From the NCBI GenBank assembly GCA_946999645.1, contig CAMQDS010000004.1, positions 1 through 64,000 of the forward strand: a stretch of DNA of 64,000 bases. Reading direction: 5' to 3'. Position 1 is the stretch's first letter; the number at the start of each line of letters is the position of its first letter. Below the pieces are notes generated by a model, which was given only the letters and a program-made list of their open reading frames with translations, was not told the DNA's origin and searched no databases. Both the position numbers and the translations under genes were made by a program. This document shows positions 17,480-26,649 of this stretch, piece by piece. Origin of the DNA: an uncultured Bacteroidales bacterium (GTDB lineage: Bacteria; Bacteroidota; Bacteroidia; Bacteroidales; UBA932).

Positions 17480-18838
17480 TTAAGCCATTTCCTTTCTCAT
17501 GAGTTCGATCCCGCTCTCAATAATGGATTGGATATTGTTTTTAGATGGATCTACATATTCGCATAATGCTAAATCCTCTGGTAGAACTTCATAGATACCG
17601 TATTTCTCCATATTATCAATATCGGATGCAATACAAGCTTTTATAAGTTGCACGGGGAAAATATCCATAGGAAGAACCTTTGAATATACGTCTGACATTA
17701 CAAAGGCTCTCGGTCCTCCATGAACATTGGTATCCATATTGTATTTCTTCTTTGGCAGCAGCCATGAAAAATAAGAACGAGATGAACTGAAAAGGTTAAA
17801 CCTAAAAGGTTTTGCCCATCCGAGTACTTCACGTTCTCTTCCTTCTTGAAGAATTGTAATTTGGTTATCGAAAAAGCCTAAGAATCCGTCTTCTCCTACA
17901 TTTTTCCCAGAAAGTGGATCTCCACTTATAAATCGAAGTTCTTTTTCTGAGTTGTCATAGAACTCTGAAATTGCTTTTATTTGCACACCAGGCAGCACTT
18001 CTACATAAGCCGGATTTTTGACTGCAGGACCAGTTATTGCCACTTTTCTGTACAAGTCATATATACCTGTATTAAGTAGTTTACCTATGGCTGCAACCAT
18101 TAACAGAGAAATTGTCCATACTGTTTCTCCTTTCTGTATAGGAGAGATATGACTTATCTGTACTCCTACATTCCCGGCCGGATGTACACCACTGAATGTG
18201 TGTAGAATGTTATTTTCAATTTTGTGGAACGGACTTCCTAAATATTTCTCATTGTTAAGAGAAAGGTGAACTCCTCCCTTAGTGAGGAAATTAAGAGCAT
18301 CTATTCCGGCTTGTATGTCTGTAATTTCATTACCAAGAACATACTCCATATCAGCTGCAAGCGGTGCAGTATTGAATGCTGAAATAAAAATTGCTTTTGG
18401 CTCTACATTAGGCTCGGCAATTGTGCCGTATGGCCTTTGGATTATAGCTGACCATAATCCGCTTTTTAGCAGGATATCTTTAACCTTATCTGCACTCAAA
18501 TCGGATATTTTTTGAATTCCGAAAGAGACATATTCCTGCTGTTCGTCTGCCTTTATACGCACTTCCAGCAACTTTCTCTTTTCCCCACGTACTATCTCGC
18601 TGACAGTACCGCTAACAGGAGAAGTGAATAGTATATCACTGTTCTGCTTGTCAGACATAACCGGGGACCCGGCAAGAACCCTATCACCTTCGCGTACAAG
18701 CAGACGTGGAACAAGCCCTCTGAAATCAGTAGGCTTCACTGCTATAACGTCAGGGGCAATCTTCTTGACGGTTTTAAGGGCTGCATTTCCTGATATGGGA
18801 ATGTTTAGCCCACGTTTCAATTCGATGTTGTTTGACAT
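17480..18838 (-). CDS. nqrA: Na+-translocating NADH:quinone reductase subunit A
   Basis: The family start MSNNIELKRGLNIPISG is the ATG at 18838; the open frame upstream to 18886 covers the promoter box and is not needed. The product is about 452 residues, a soluble cytoplasmic-face subunit implicated in quinone binding. It has the biotinyl-lipoyl-like start region (VREGDRVLAGSPVMSDK) and C-terminal block SDIDNMEKYGIYEVLPEDLA. First gene of the operon; the promoter box TAATTTTG is at 18891-18884 on the minus strand. Confidence 0.95.
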   Translation of the reverse strand: MSNNIELKRGLNIPISGNAALKTVKKIAPDVIAVKPTDFRGLVPRLLVREGDRVLAGSPVMSDKQNSDILFTSPVSGTVSEIVRGEKRKLLEVRIKADEQQEYVSFGIQKISDLSADKVKDILLKSGLWSAIIQRPYGTIAEPNVEPKAIFISAFNTAPLAADMEYVLGNEITDIQAGIDALNFLTKGGVHLSLNNEKYLGSPFHKIENNILHTFSGVHPAGNVGVQISHISPIQKGETVWTISLLMVAAIGKLLNTGIYDLYRKVAITGPAVKNPAYVEVLPGVQIKAISEFYDNSEKELRFISGDPLSGKNVGEDGFLGFFDNQITILQEGREREVLGWAKPFRFNLFSSSRSYFSWLLPKKKYNMDTNVHGGPRAFVMSDVYSKVLPMDIFPVQLIKACIASDIDNMEKYGIYEVLPEDLALCEYVDPSKNNIQSIIESGIELMRKEMA

Positions 18839-18883
18839 TTTATTTATTATAACCTTTTGATAGTATTTTCTGTAATACCGACG

Positions 18884-18891
18884 CAAAATTA
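18884..18891 (-). promoter_or_regulatory. -7 box of nqrA
   Basis: TAATTTTG on the minus strand, 46 bases before the nqrA ATG. It lies 12 bases from the oppositely directed box of the helicase gene, so the two promoters share their upstream region. No clear -33 TTTG is visible. Confidence 0.55.
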
Positions 18892-18903
18892 GCCAAATTT
18901 TCG

Positions 18904-18911
18904 TAATTTTG
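18904..18911 (+). promoter_or_regulatory. -7 box of uvrD/pcrA, near-leaderless
   Basis: TAATTTTG ends only seven bases before the ATG at 18919, so the transcript would begin at, or within about two bases of, the start codon. Confidence 0.5.
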
Positions 18912-18918
18912 TGCTATT

Positions 18919-21321
18919 ATGACAAACAATCTGAGTAGTATCATAGACGCACTTGACAGCAGGCAGAAAGAGGCAGTGTGTTGTACTGAGGGACCGGTAC
19001 TTATAGTTGCAGGAGCAGGTTCTGGAAAAACAAGAGTTCTTACGAGTAAAATCGCCTATATGGTGGGTAGTGGATGCGACCCGTCAATGATTTTAGCACT
19101 GACATTTACAAAAAAAGCGGCAGAAGAAATGAAAGGTCGAATAGCCGATTTTGTAGGTCGTAGGGATGCGAATAGAATATATATGGGTACATTTCACTCT
19201 GTGTTTATACGATTTCTCAGAGAATATTCAGATAAAATAGGATTCCCGTCATCGTTTACTATTTTTGATACGAGTGATTCGCAAAGTGCTATAAAACATA
19301 TTGTCAAGGAAATGAAACTTGATGATAGTGTTTATAAACCTAAAGATGTACTTTCCCGTATATCTATGGCTAAAAATAATCTTGTAACTGTAGAGGCTTA
19401 TAAAGGCAATAGATTGGCAATAGAAAACGATAGAAGATCAAAGAAGCCTGAAATATGCAATATATATGCTGCTTATCAGGCTTTTATGAAAAAGTCTGGG
19501 GTTATGGATTTTGATGATATCCTTTTGAATATGAATATATTACTTAGGGATTATCCAGAAGTCTGTGAGGAAATTTCATCTCGTTTTAGGTATATTCTTG
19601 TAGATGAATATCAGGATACTAATTATTCTCAATACTTAATTCTTAAAAGACTTTGCTTAACTCATAATAATATATGTGTAGTTGGCGATGATTCTCAGTC
19701 TATTTATGCATTTAGAGGAGCGAAAATTGAGAATATACTTAATTTTAGAAAGGATTATCCTGATACAAAAATATTTCGTCTTGAAAGGAATTATCGTTCT
19801 ACACAGAGTATTGTAAACGCTGCAAATTCATTGATAGAAAAAAATGAGGGGAGAATACCTAAAAAATGTTTTTCTGAAGGCGAGGAAGGGGCTAAAATTC
19901 ATCTTATCAAAGCCTATACTGAACAAGAAGAGGCAACACTTATTGCCTCATCTATAATATCATCAATACAGTCGGAACATTCTTCTTATAAGGATTATGC
20001 TGTACTGTATCGTACTAATTATCAGTCAAGAGCAATAGAAGAGGCTTTTAGAAAACGTAATATTCCTTATTTAATATATTCTGGAAATTCTTTTTTCGAT
20101 AGGGCAGAGGTGAAGGATATGATGTCATATTTCAAACTTGCTGTAAACCCTAATGATGATGAGTCTTTTAGAAGGTCTGTAAACAAACCTGCAAGAGGAA
20201 TTGGTGCAACCTCAATAGAGGCTCTTATGTATGCAGCAAGGCAGGCTGGTACTTCATTGTTGAAGGCTGCGTACTTGGATAATCTTGAATCATTCGGACT
20301 TAAACAATCATCTATAAGTAAGATAAGGGCTTTTGCTGATATGATTATGGCTGAAAATCTACGAATAAATGAGGTAGATGCTTATGAGAGTGCGATGAAT
20401 CTTGTTAATAATTCAGGGCTGTACAGATTTTTTAAAGAAGATAATTCGGTTGAAAGTCAGTCTCGTGCTTCCAATATTGAGGAGTTGGTAAACAGTGTGA
20501 AGTCATATATAGAGGATAGGCAGAATGAAATGAGGGAGGAAATTATGGCAGAACAGGACGACATAACGACCCCTGAAATGGTCGCTGATACGGAATTGTC
20601 GAGAATAAGTCTTGGTGATTACCTTGAAAATATTTCTCTGTTGAGTGCTGTAGATGTTGAGGATGATGAAGATTCTACAAACAAGGTTGCACTTATGACT
20701 GTACACTCTTCAAAAGGGCTGGAATTTTCTCATGTATATGTTGCTGGTATGGAAGAGAATATATTTCCTTCTGGCGGATTTTATGCAACTCCTTCAGAAA
20801 TTGAGGAGGAACGCAGGTTGTTTTATGTTGCACTAACTCGTGCCATGTCATCTGTAAATCTTACGTTTGCTAATTCCCGTATGAGAAACGGTAAACATGA
20901 ATCTAATGCTCCAAGCCGTTTTATACGTGAAATTGACAAGGCATATATAGATAATCCTTTGACAGATAATGATCCTGAGGAATTATATCCTAACAAAAAC
21001 TTAAGTGCTTCGATAACGATTAATGGGCTTAAGTTCGGAATGTCTTCTGGTGCTCCTATTGTAATTCATTCAAAACATAAAGTAGATCATAAAAAAATAT
21101 TTGAAGTCAAGTCTTCAAAAAAAGATGAAAACTTCGTTCCTGTCTCAGTTTATGACTTGAAAGAAGGACAAATAATTGAGCATAGTAGATTTGGTATAGG
21201 AGAGATACTTAGTATTTCCGGGAGAGGTGATGATCTTAAGGCAATAATCAAGTTTAATGATTATGGGAATAAAATGCTTATTCTCAAATATGCCAAAATT
21301 CGTTTTCCGAAAAATATTTAA
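18919..21321 (+). CDS. pcrA: UvrD/PcrA-type superfamily 1A DNA helicase
   Basis: This 800-residue 3'-5' helicase acts in nucleotide excision and mismatch repair and in clearing RecA filaments. Motifs in order: Q-motif LDSRQKEAV, Walker A AGAGSGKTRVL, motif Ia TFTKKAAEEM, DEYQDTN, GDDSQSIYAFRGA, ERNYRST, TVHSSKGLEF and EERRLFYVALTRA. The C-terminal 60-residue segment with VYDLKEGQIIEHSRFGIGEI is the PcrA-type RNA polymerase-interaction (Tudor-like) tail. Divergent from nqrA. UvrD and PcrA names are interchangeable in this phylum. Confidence 0.95.
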   Translation: MTNNLSSIIDALDSRQKEAVCCTEGPVLIVAGAGSGKTRVLTSKIAYMVGSGCDPSMILALTFTKKAAEEMKGRIADFVGRRDANRIYMGTFHSVFIRFLREYSDKIGFPSSFTIFDTSDSQSAIKHIVKEMKLDDSVYKPKDVLSRISMAKNNLVTVEAYKGNRLAIENDRRSKKPEICNIYAAYQAFMKKSGVMDFDDILLNMNILLRDYPEVCEEISSRFRYILVDEYQDTNYSQYLILKRLCLTHNNICVVGDDSQSIYAFRGAKIENILNFRKDYPDTKIFRLERNYRSTQSIVNAANSLIEKNEGRIPKKCFSEGEEGAKIHLIKAYTEQEEATLIASSIISSIQSEHSSYKDYAVLYRTNYQSRAIEEAFRKRNIPYLIYSGNSFFDRAEVKDMMSYFKLAVNPNDDESFRRSVNKPARGIGATSIEALMYAARQAGTSLLKAAYLDNLESFGLKQSSISKIRAFADMIMAENLRINEVDAYESAMNLVNNSGLYRFFKEDNSVESQSRASNIEELVNSVKSYIEDRQNEMREEIMAEQDDITTPEMVADTELSRISLGDYLENISLLSAVDVEDDEDSTNKVALMTVHSSKGLEFSHVYVAGMEENIFPSGGFYATPSEIEEERRLFYVALTRAMSSVNLTFANSRMRNGKHESNAPSRFIREIDKAYIDNPLTDNDPEELYPNKNLSASITINGLKFGMSSGAPIVIHSKHKVDHKKIFEVKSSKKDENFVPVSVYDLKEGQIIEHSRFGIGEILSISGRGDDLKAIIKFNDYGNKMLILKYAKIRFPKNI

Positions 21322-21325
21322 TGAA

Positions 21326-21925
21326 TTAACTTACAGAACTCATATCAATCATATTGTTCAGTAAGGCATAAACAGTAAGACCAGCAATGGTTTTAATACC
21401 TATTTTTCGGGTTATATTTTTTCTATGAGTTATAACAGTATAGATTGAAATGTTGTAAAGATCTGCAATCTCTTTGTTCTGCATACCTTTTGCAACACAC
21501 ACGAGAATTTCTTTTTCCCTTGATGACAGTTCATTACTATCTGTGACTTGCTCACTTTTCTTGCTTGCGTATGCTGTTCTTATCTTTTTTATGATATTTA
21601 TCGGTTCGTCATACATTGAAAATGAACCATCATACTGTTTCAGCATTTCTTCTGTTGCCGAAGGACCTTCAATAACTACTAAAACAGCATCTGAAATTTC
21701 AGAAAGTTTGTTTCTACCATCTTTTCTGGATTCAAAATCAAGTACCATAGGATCAAGGATAATAATATCCGTGTCTATATTCTTTATAATTGATTCACTC
21801 GTTTTGGACATATCTTTGAAATATTCCTGCACTTGAAATTCTCCAAGGTCATTGAATATACTCATTATCCCTCTGGCGATAAGTTCAGACGGTGTTATCA
21901 GTATTACATTTTTTTTACTTTCCAT
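21326..21925 (-). CDS. LuxR-type response regulator with atypical receiver
   Basis: This 199-residue protein has an N-terminal receiver-like domain (1-120) and a C-terminal LuxR/NarL helix-turn-helix (LSSREKEILVCVAKGMQNKE to about 195). The usual N-terminal acidic pair is replaced by the ILITPSE stretch and the conserved lysine region is not obvious, although an aspartate stands at IILDPM. Phosphorylation control is therefore doubtful. Its start overlaps the hemerythrin gene by 11 bases, a pairing common in Bacteroides. It probably acts with that protein in an oxygen, nitric-oxide or redox response (inference). Confidence 0.85.
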   Translation of the reverse strand: MESKKNVILITPSELIARGIMSIFNDLGEFQVQEYFKDMSKTSESIIKNIDTDIIILDPMVLDFESRKDGRNKLSEISDAVLVVIEGPSATEEMLKQYDGSFSMYDEPINIIKKIRTAYASKKSEQVTDSNELSSREKEILVCVAKGMQNKEIADLYNISIYTVITHRKNITRKIGIKTIAGLTVYALLNNMIDMSSVS

Positions 21926-22634
21926 TTCTTTCCAATCTACTTACCATAGGTACTAAGATATTGTTTTCAACATATGTATGCCTCCTCAGGTCATCTTGGA
22001 GGTGGTATATTGACAATAATACAGTTACCCTCATTGCACTATTGCATTCAGGTGGCAGATATTTCATAACTATGTTTTTGAGGTCGCTAAGTTTTAAATC
22101 TACATTCTCATGGTGTTCCTCAAATTCTTCAATAGAATAATTGCCTGATTTTTTGCCTTTTATAAGAGCTTCAACGTATGGAAATACATGCTCCTCCTCA
22201 TATTTGAAGTGATTTTTAAGTTCGGCTTCGTAGTCAGTAAAAAATTTCAAGACTATTGCTTTCTGTCTTTCATTGCATGGATTTAGCAATTTATTAAAGT
22301 AGTAGGCTAAATTTGCAAGTTCATTACCTACATAAGAATTGTGGGAGTTGTGCAAGTATTTGATTATATCTCCTAAATTGCTGTTTTCAAGTGATTCTGT
22401 AGAAGGGATATAGTCATTGAAGGTGTATACATTACATATAAGTATAAAAGTATCTGAATCTATATTACATATCTGACAGGCATCGTAAATTCTAAGACTT
22501 ATGTATTTAAGATCCATACCTATCCTTGGCAGAATTAGTAATAGAGAAAAATTGATGTCAAGCATATCAGACACCTTCATATCTGTATTAAATAATTCAA
22601 ACCTTGGTTGTGTATCAATTTCTTTTATAGACAT
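21915..22634 (-). CDS. Hemerythrin-domain protein (RIC/YtfE-like)
   Basis: This 239-residue protein has a C-terminal hemerythrin HHE bundle. Iron-ligand candidates are HNSHNSY, the HFKYEEEHVFPY helix, EFEEHHENVD and RRHTYVENNIL. Domain order resembles the di-iron repair proteins (RIC) that protect or repair iron-sulphur clusters after NO or oxidative stress. It is co-transcribed with, and translationally coupled to, the downstream LuxR regulator. From 22635 to about 22900 upstream there is AT-rich DNA without a convincing gene. Confidence 0.88.
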   Translation of the reverse strand: MSIKEIDTQPRFELFNTDMKVSDMLDINFSLLLILPRIGMDLKYISLRIYDACQICNIDSDTFILICNVYTFNDYIPSTESLENSNLGDIIKYLHNSHNSYVGNELANLAYYFNKLLNPCNERQKAIVLKFFTDYEAELKNHFKYEEEHVFPYVEALIKGKKSGNYSIEEFEEHHENVDLKLSDLKNIVMKYLPPECNSAMRVTVLLSIYHLQDDLRRHTYVENNILVPMVSRLERNGK

Positions 22635-22899
22635 ATTTTGTTTTTTCAGTGTTGATTTATGTAAAATTAATCATTAGTTATTTATTTTCATACTTTAAAT
22701 TACATTTTCTTTTTAAACGTTCAGATTTTATTCTTTATTTATCTGATTTACTTGTAATTCATATAATGTCTTAATTGTAGTTTACTACAGATAAATTACG
22801 AGAAAGGCAATACTGGACGACCAAACAGCAAATAGAACTTACGGGCAAAGGACGGGCAGCCACTCATTAAAGAATGATAATTTAGTGCATTCTCTCTTT

Positions 22900-23484
22900 G
22901 GTGTTGATTTAGATGCAGCACGTTTCAATCGTTACTACAGCACAAGGACGGGGCGGTGAATGCTTTTATTAAACGCGTGGATAATGGTTTGTCACTTTCT
23001 GACAAGGTTTGGAAGTACACGGAACGATTTAAAAATGAAATCGAATTAGGGATAGATTGCGGACTTCGTGACGGGTTATCCGCTCCTGAAATAGCAAGAA
23101 GTCTAAAAATGTATTTGCAGTATCCTGACAAATTATTTAGGAGGGTGCGAACACAACACGGAATATTAAAACTATCAAAGACAGCCGCAGCGTTTCACCC
23201 AGGGCAAGGCGTTTATAGGAGTAGTTACAAGAATGCCAGAAGACTTGCAGCCACGGAAACCAATATAGCATATCGTACAGCGGATTTTGAACGGTGGCAG
23301 GACTTCGATAAAGCCATTCCATGACATTTGCGACAAGTTAAAAGGCAAAACAGGACATAGGATAAGTGAGTTTTCAATGTTTCCTGAACAGCGAGAGTTT
23401 CTATTCAACAAGGGTATGCACCTAAGATACGATAAGCTATCGGAAGTTAATGGCCAAATTGTTTTCCACTTGACCGAGATATAG
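22900..23484 (+). pseudogene. MuF-type phage head morphogenesis protein with ADP-ribosyltransferase-like tail, copy 1 (frameshifted)
   Basis: Pieces in three frames join into one protein. FGVDLDAARFNRYYS ends before 22950. Then from about 22945 comes DGAVNAFIKRVDNGLSLSDK through YRSSYKNARRLAATETNIAY to 23324. Then from about 23305 FHDICDKLKGK runs to the TAG at 23482-23484. The middle block is typical of SPP1 gp7/MuF head proteins of Bacteroidales Mu-like phages. The tail EFSMFPEQREFLFNKGMHLR contains a Q-x-E resembling the ADP-ribosyltransferase catalytic motif. Against copy 2, exactly 50 bases are deleted after GACTTCGAT (near 23309), which breaks the frame. Non-functional as a whole. Confidence 0.65.
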
Positions 23485-23653
23485 CATTGGTCACAGGGTC
23501 ACAATCCGTCCAATCTTCCCAAAGCCGAGTTTGCTCTGCCATTTCATCAAGCCGTTTTTCCTCTTCGGGAGTGCGGTTTGCTTTTTCCTTTTTGTATCTC
23601 TCCATAGACTTTATGATGAAGTCTAAATTTTGGTTTATTTCTTCGTCTGTCAT
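23447..23653 (-). CDS. Small acidic protein convergent with ADP-ribosyltransferase tail (candidate immunity), copy 1
   Basis: This is a 68-residue charged, helical protein (MTDEEINQNLDFIIKSMERY...) ending in RLWEDWTDCDPVTN. Its 3' end overlaps the toxin tail by 38 bases tail-to-tail. A paralogue with the same RLWEDWTDCDPV block lies in the same position beside the second toxin tail (27183-27395). A TAAATTTG box lies about 30 bases upstream on its strand. The recurring pairing suggests an immunity or antitoxin role; this is inference only. Confidence 0.55.
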   Translation of the reverse strand: MTDEEINQNLDFIIKSMERYKKEKANRTPEEEKRLDEMAEQTRLWEDWTDCDPVTNAISRSSGKQFGH

Positions 23654-23756
23654 GTCTTTTTTGGTTTAATCACTCTACAAATTTAAATAAATTATTGTTT
23701 ATCTGCTTATTCTTTTAACCGCTATACGCTTTTCCTGTGTAGAGTAATATTAAATT

Positions 23757-23937
23757 ATCGCTTAAAAGATTTCCGACCACCATAGGGGTTCTTTTGCGTT
23801 TTAGTCGTTATCTCTTCCTTGTTTATCTTATAGAGCTGTCCCACGTAAGACTGACCCTACGGCTCTCCTATGTTCCACAGCCGAGACACCTTGCAGTCCA
23901 CTTGTTCGGGCGTGAACGTGTCGAAGATTGCAGACAT
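23757..23937 (-). pseudogene. C-terminal relic of a phage protein, copy 1
   Basis: Read on the minus strand: SAIFDTFTPEQVDCKVSRLW, NIGEP, then after one disrupted codon GQSYVGQLYKINKEEITTKT and QKNPYGGRKSFKR with a stop. A diverged second copy of the same tail lies at about 26815-26925. The family is not recognised, and no start survives. Confidence 0.45.
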
Positions 23938-24013
23938 GGAGGTTAAGAAAAACTCAGTCCTGTCATAATCAGACAGGGGCGGTGCGACATAACTTCAAGA
24001 GAAGCACCGCACT

Positions 24014-24595
24014 ATGTTTACCATCTATAAAATTACATTTAGCCAAATATGGAAAAAACAACCCACAGACAGCCAAAACAGCGTGCAGCAGCTGCCAAAA
24101 GCATTTACCAAGTGGGCAAAGGATAACCAGCAGCACATAACAAAGGCAAAGAGCCTGCCCTACTTCATCAAAGATAACTTTATTCAAAACAAAGATGGCT
24201 CGTTGTTTCCTTTAATTGGATATTCATGCAACACAACAGAATTAAAAGCTTTTAAGAAAAAAGCCAGAGAATTATTGGCAAATAAAACTTTTAGAGATAA
24301 CATCACTCTCTCAAATAGGAGCATAAAGGAATGGTTAAATCAGCCACATAAATACAAAAAAGAAAAAGACAAAGCAATTTTTCATATAGCGGAATTATTA
24401 AATGACTCACAATATATTGGGAATGGAATAGATAAGCATGACCCTCAAATAATAGTTCACTTGTATAGAGTAAAACTTGGAGATGAATATAGTCATATTG
24501 TAGTGAGAGAATTTAAGGACGGAGTTAAAAACGTCCATAGTATAAGCGACAGCCAAAATATAGTGAATAAAATAATAAAAAACCCATCTAAATAA
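24014..24595 (+). pseudogene. Barnase/EndoU/colicin/RelE-like nuclease tail of a MuF protein
   Basis: The 193-codon frame from ATG 24014 probably has an accidental beginning. From FTKWAKDNQQHITKAKSLPY on it matches the linker seen before C-terminal toxin domains of MuF proteins. The toxin part contains TLSNRSIKEWLNQP, AIFHIAELLNDSQYIGNG and IVVREFKDGVKNVHSISD, the pattern of the PBECR family (phage barnase-EndoU-colicin E5/D-RelE-like nucleases), which cleave RNA. The toxin domain itself looks complete, but the MuF head portion is absent, so this is a detached toxin tip. Whether it is expressed is unknown. Confidence 0.6.
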
Positions 24596-24696
24596 AAGCC
24601 CTCCCCTGGAACTACAGTCCAGGGCGACCTCTACTTAAATAGGTCTTATAACAACTACAAAAGTATAGTAATTAATTTAATAAAGCAATAAAAACT

Positions 24697-25077
24697 TTGC
24701 CGTACTTTCTTGCGGATAATTTCAATGTAGGAGAGAACGGAGAACTTGTCAGGAAAACACCTGAAGCGAAGCCTAAAACAGTAGCAGCAAAGGCAGCAGT
24801 ACCTCCAAAACTTTCACTACTTCAGAGAGCGGAGCAAAGGCACAAGGCAAGAACGCCCGAGCAAATACAAGTGATTAAAAAAGCATGGATAAAACGAAAT
24901 AGGAAGCAAGCAACCGCAGCAGCAAAGTCAGCACTTATTGATAAGACCGCAAAGGATAGAAAAGATAGAGGATGGATATTCCATTATCTTAAAATCAATA
25001 TTGCTGGTACTGATAGTTATATCGTTATAAGGCAAATATGTAAAGAGTACAGTTTTTATTCTATAACAGAAATATAA
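24697..25077 (+). pseudogene. Second PBECR-like nuclease tail of a MuF protein (truncated)
   Basis: The frame has no ATG. It begins within the same LPYFLADNF linker motif as the previous tip, continues through a charged alpha-helical linker (LSLLQRAEQRHKARTPEQIQ) and ends in FHYLKINIAGTDSYIVIRQI...YSFYSITEI, the final strands of a PBECR-like nuclease. Most of the catalytic domain is missing compared with the tip at 24014. The short gap 24596-24690 holds no gene. Confidence 0.5.
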
Positions 25078-25203
25078 AAAAAAGAGCCGAAATAACACCA
25101 ATTAGGCAGATACAGTCTGCCCAGTTGTTATAACAACTCTTTTTCACTGCGAAATATACGACAATAAACCAAATAAACAAAGAAATATGTATGAAAAAAT
25201 AGA

Positions 25204-25296
25204 GATGAAGACTTATTAGAAGACATAGGAGGCTTTGATTTACCAGATGTTGATATAAACCTGTTAGGCTTTGTCCCGGTCGATGAAAGCAAATAG
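25204..25296 (+). pseudogene. C-terminal relic of a phage ParB-like protein, copy 1
   Basis: The frame reads EDLLEDIGGFDLPDVDINLL, GFVPVDESK, then a stop. The same sequence recurs at 27463-27526, in both cases about 45-50 bases before the NLFDD...ITIEEMP relic, so the two genes were adjacent in the parental phage. Assignment to a ParB-like protein is tentative. Confidence 0.45.
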
Positions 25297-25343
25297 AAAC
25301 AAACTCACTTTGACGGGCAAAAAGAATATTAAAACTAAAAAGA

Positions 25344-25571
25344 ATGGAAAGCATACAAGGAACAAATTTATTTGATGACCACGAAATAAAGAGTATCACA
25401 ATAGAAGAAATGCCTCCCCACGGATACATATACTTCTATGACGCACAAAGCGGCACATTCCTAAAAATAGAAGAATATGCCGCCTGTGATGTAGAGTATT
25501 TCGAGGTTCTGAAAGTTGATAAACTCCTTCTTCGCTGTGATTTATTCAAGTCTGTGGCAAAGGTTCTTTAG
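25344..25571 (+). pseudogene. Phage DNA adenine methyltransferase N-terminus fused to another phage fragment, copy 1
   Basis: The first 23 residues (MESIQGTNLFDDHEIKSITI, EEM) equal the start of the frame at 27572, which continues with motifs of a phage Dam protein. Here the sequence switches abruptly to PHGYIYFYDAQSGTFLKIEE..., unrelated to copy 2, so an internal deletion or fusion has occurred. No catalytic domain remains. Confidence 0.45.
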
Positions 25572-25788
25572 CCTGTTTCACAGCCCAATAGATTTCATCA
25601 AAATTAAGCACCCGTTGGACTTTTCCTGCGGGGCTTATTTTTATGATATGCGGGTGTCCCAAGTAACGGGGGCGGTCAGCGTAATCAACATGGAAATACC
25701 TGTATCCGCCACGCTCTGCGGAGGGGCGTACGATACTGTACCTGTTCCTCTCCGCATATTGTTTTGCGATGTCGTTATAATCTTTCAT
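25546..25788 (-). CDS. Small protein of unknown function, candidate immunity gene
   Basis: The likely start is the ATG at 25788 (MKDYNDIAKQYAERNRYSIV), about 80 residues; the longer frame to 25863 would run through the promoter. Conserved-looking blocks are GGYRYFHVDYADRPRYLGHP and ISPAGKVQRVLNFDEIYWAV. It is intact, unlike the phage relics around it, and has a promoter (CAAATTTA complement at 25800-25807) within a 41-bp segment repeated before the hydrolase gene at 26644. Family not recognised. Confidence 0.55.
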   Translation of the reverse strand: MKDYNDIAKQYAERNRYSIVRPSAERGGYRYFHVDYADRPRYLGHPHIIKISPAGKVQRVLNFDEIYWAVKQAKEPLPQT

Positions 25789-25795
25789 TTTCTTG

Positions 25796-25837
25796 TTTGC
25801 AAATTTAATTGTTTTCACCCGAAAAACGTCAAAATCC
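25796..25837 (-). promoter_or_regulatory. Shared promoter cassette, copy 1
   Basis: A 41-bp segment is 38/41 identical to 26650-26690. On the minus strand it reads TTTTG, a 22-base spacer, and TAAATTTG ending at 25800. The ATG at 25788 is about five bases from the predicted transcript start. Confidence 0.6.
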
Positions 25838-26002
25838 ATTATTGGTGTAACAACATGGAACACTATAAAAAAGGAAACAGGATTAGAGGAAGGTTTGGGA
25901 CATAAATATTACGAACGTTATCGTATTATTGACAGAGAAAGTGAAGAAGCCCAAAGGTTAATTAGGCTTTCTGTTGCGTATTACCGCCATTTCATAGATT
26001 AA
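25838..26002 (+). pseudogene. C-terminal fragment of a protein, probably another toxin tip
   Basis: The readable part is TTWNTIKKETGLEEGLGHKY, YERYRIIDRESEEAQRLIRL, SVAYYRHFID, then a stop. It has no credible start of its own; the preceding codons are the complement of the promoter cassette. It meets the minus-strand gene 25999-26229 tail to tail, overlapping by four bases, the same geometry as the ADP-ribosyltransferase tails. Identity of the parent protein is unknown. Confidence 0.4.
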
Positions 26003-26229
26003 TAATTATCGTAATCTTCTTTGGAAACTTCTTCCCCACTGAATACAGATTCGATAATCAACTTATCAGTTAACGGACGTTTGTAAGCAACACGATTCCT
26101 TTTTCGCTTCGACAGCACGTTTTTCCCCAATTGAGGGGCAAAACACATAGCCCGTTCTTCGTAATCATCAATAACGTATACGGTTTCACCATGCTTTACC
26201 CTTATTGCTATTTCTGTTAGTTTTGCCAT
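25999..26229 (-). CDS. Small basic protein encoded next to (p)ppGpp hydrolase
   Basis: This 76-residue intact protein, MAKLTEIAIRVKHGETVYVI..., has a basic middle (KNVLSKRKRNRVAYKR) and an acidic end (GEEVSKEDYDNY). One base separates it from the hydrolase gene upstream, so the two form an operon. It may be a nucleic-acid binding partner or a second immunity component; no family is recognised. Confidence 0.6.
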   Translation of the reverse strand: MAKLTEIAIRVKHGETVYVIDDYEERAMCFAPQLGKNVLSKRKRNRVAYKRPLTDKLIIESVFSGEEVSKEDYDNY

Positions 26230-26230
26230 A

Positions 26231-26644
26231 TTATTTCGTTAGATATTTATATGCTTTCAGATATTTGTTTAGTCGCTTTACGTCTCTTTCCGTAAGGTTA
26301 TCGAGACGGGTAATATCCATATTATCTTCAAGGTCGTGAATTTTCACAATACGCCCAATAGGGTTAAGACTGCACCGTTCTATGAACTTAAAATAGCTTT
26401 CGTTATCATGCCTTGTTACAGATAAAACTGCATCTACGATTGTTTTAGAAAATCCAGCTGAATACAAATCATTTGGCGTAATCTCTGTATCTTCTATAAC
26501 GTCGTGTAAAAGAGCAACAATGCGTTCTGTATCAGTATTGCATCGCAGTGCCACTCTTATTGGATGAAGAATGTACGGCTTCCCTGCCTTATCTGTTTGC
26601 CCGTTATGGGCTTTTTGAGCTATATGTAACGCCTTTTCAAACAT
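26231..26644 (-). CDS. Single-domain HD (p)ppGpp hydrolase (small alarmone hydrolase)
   Basis: The start chosen is ATG 26644 (MFEKALHIAQKAH), since the earlier ATG at 26656 falls inside the promoter box. The product is about 137 residues. RelA/SpoT-type hydrolase motifs are intact: HNGQTDKAGKPYILHPIRVA, ALLHDVIEDTEIT and VKIHDLEDNMDI, giving the metal ligands H, HD and D and the substrate-contact N. Such enzymes remove pyrophosphate from alarmones. Placed among MuF toxin tips and beside a toxin-like fragment, it is plausibly the immunity gene for an alarmone-synthesising toxin (toxSAS type). That is inference; the function as a hydrolase is well supported. Confidence 0.85.
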   Translation of the reverse strand: MFEKALHIAQKAHNGQTDKAGKPYILHPIRVALRCNTDTERIVALLHDVIEDTEITPNDLYSAGFSKTIVDAVLSVTRHDNESYFKFIERCSLNPIGRIVKIHDLEDNMDITRLDNLTERDVKRLNKYLKAYKYLTK

Positions 26645-26649
26645 AATAC

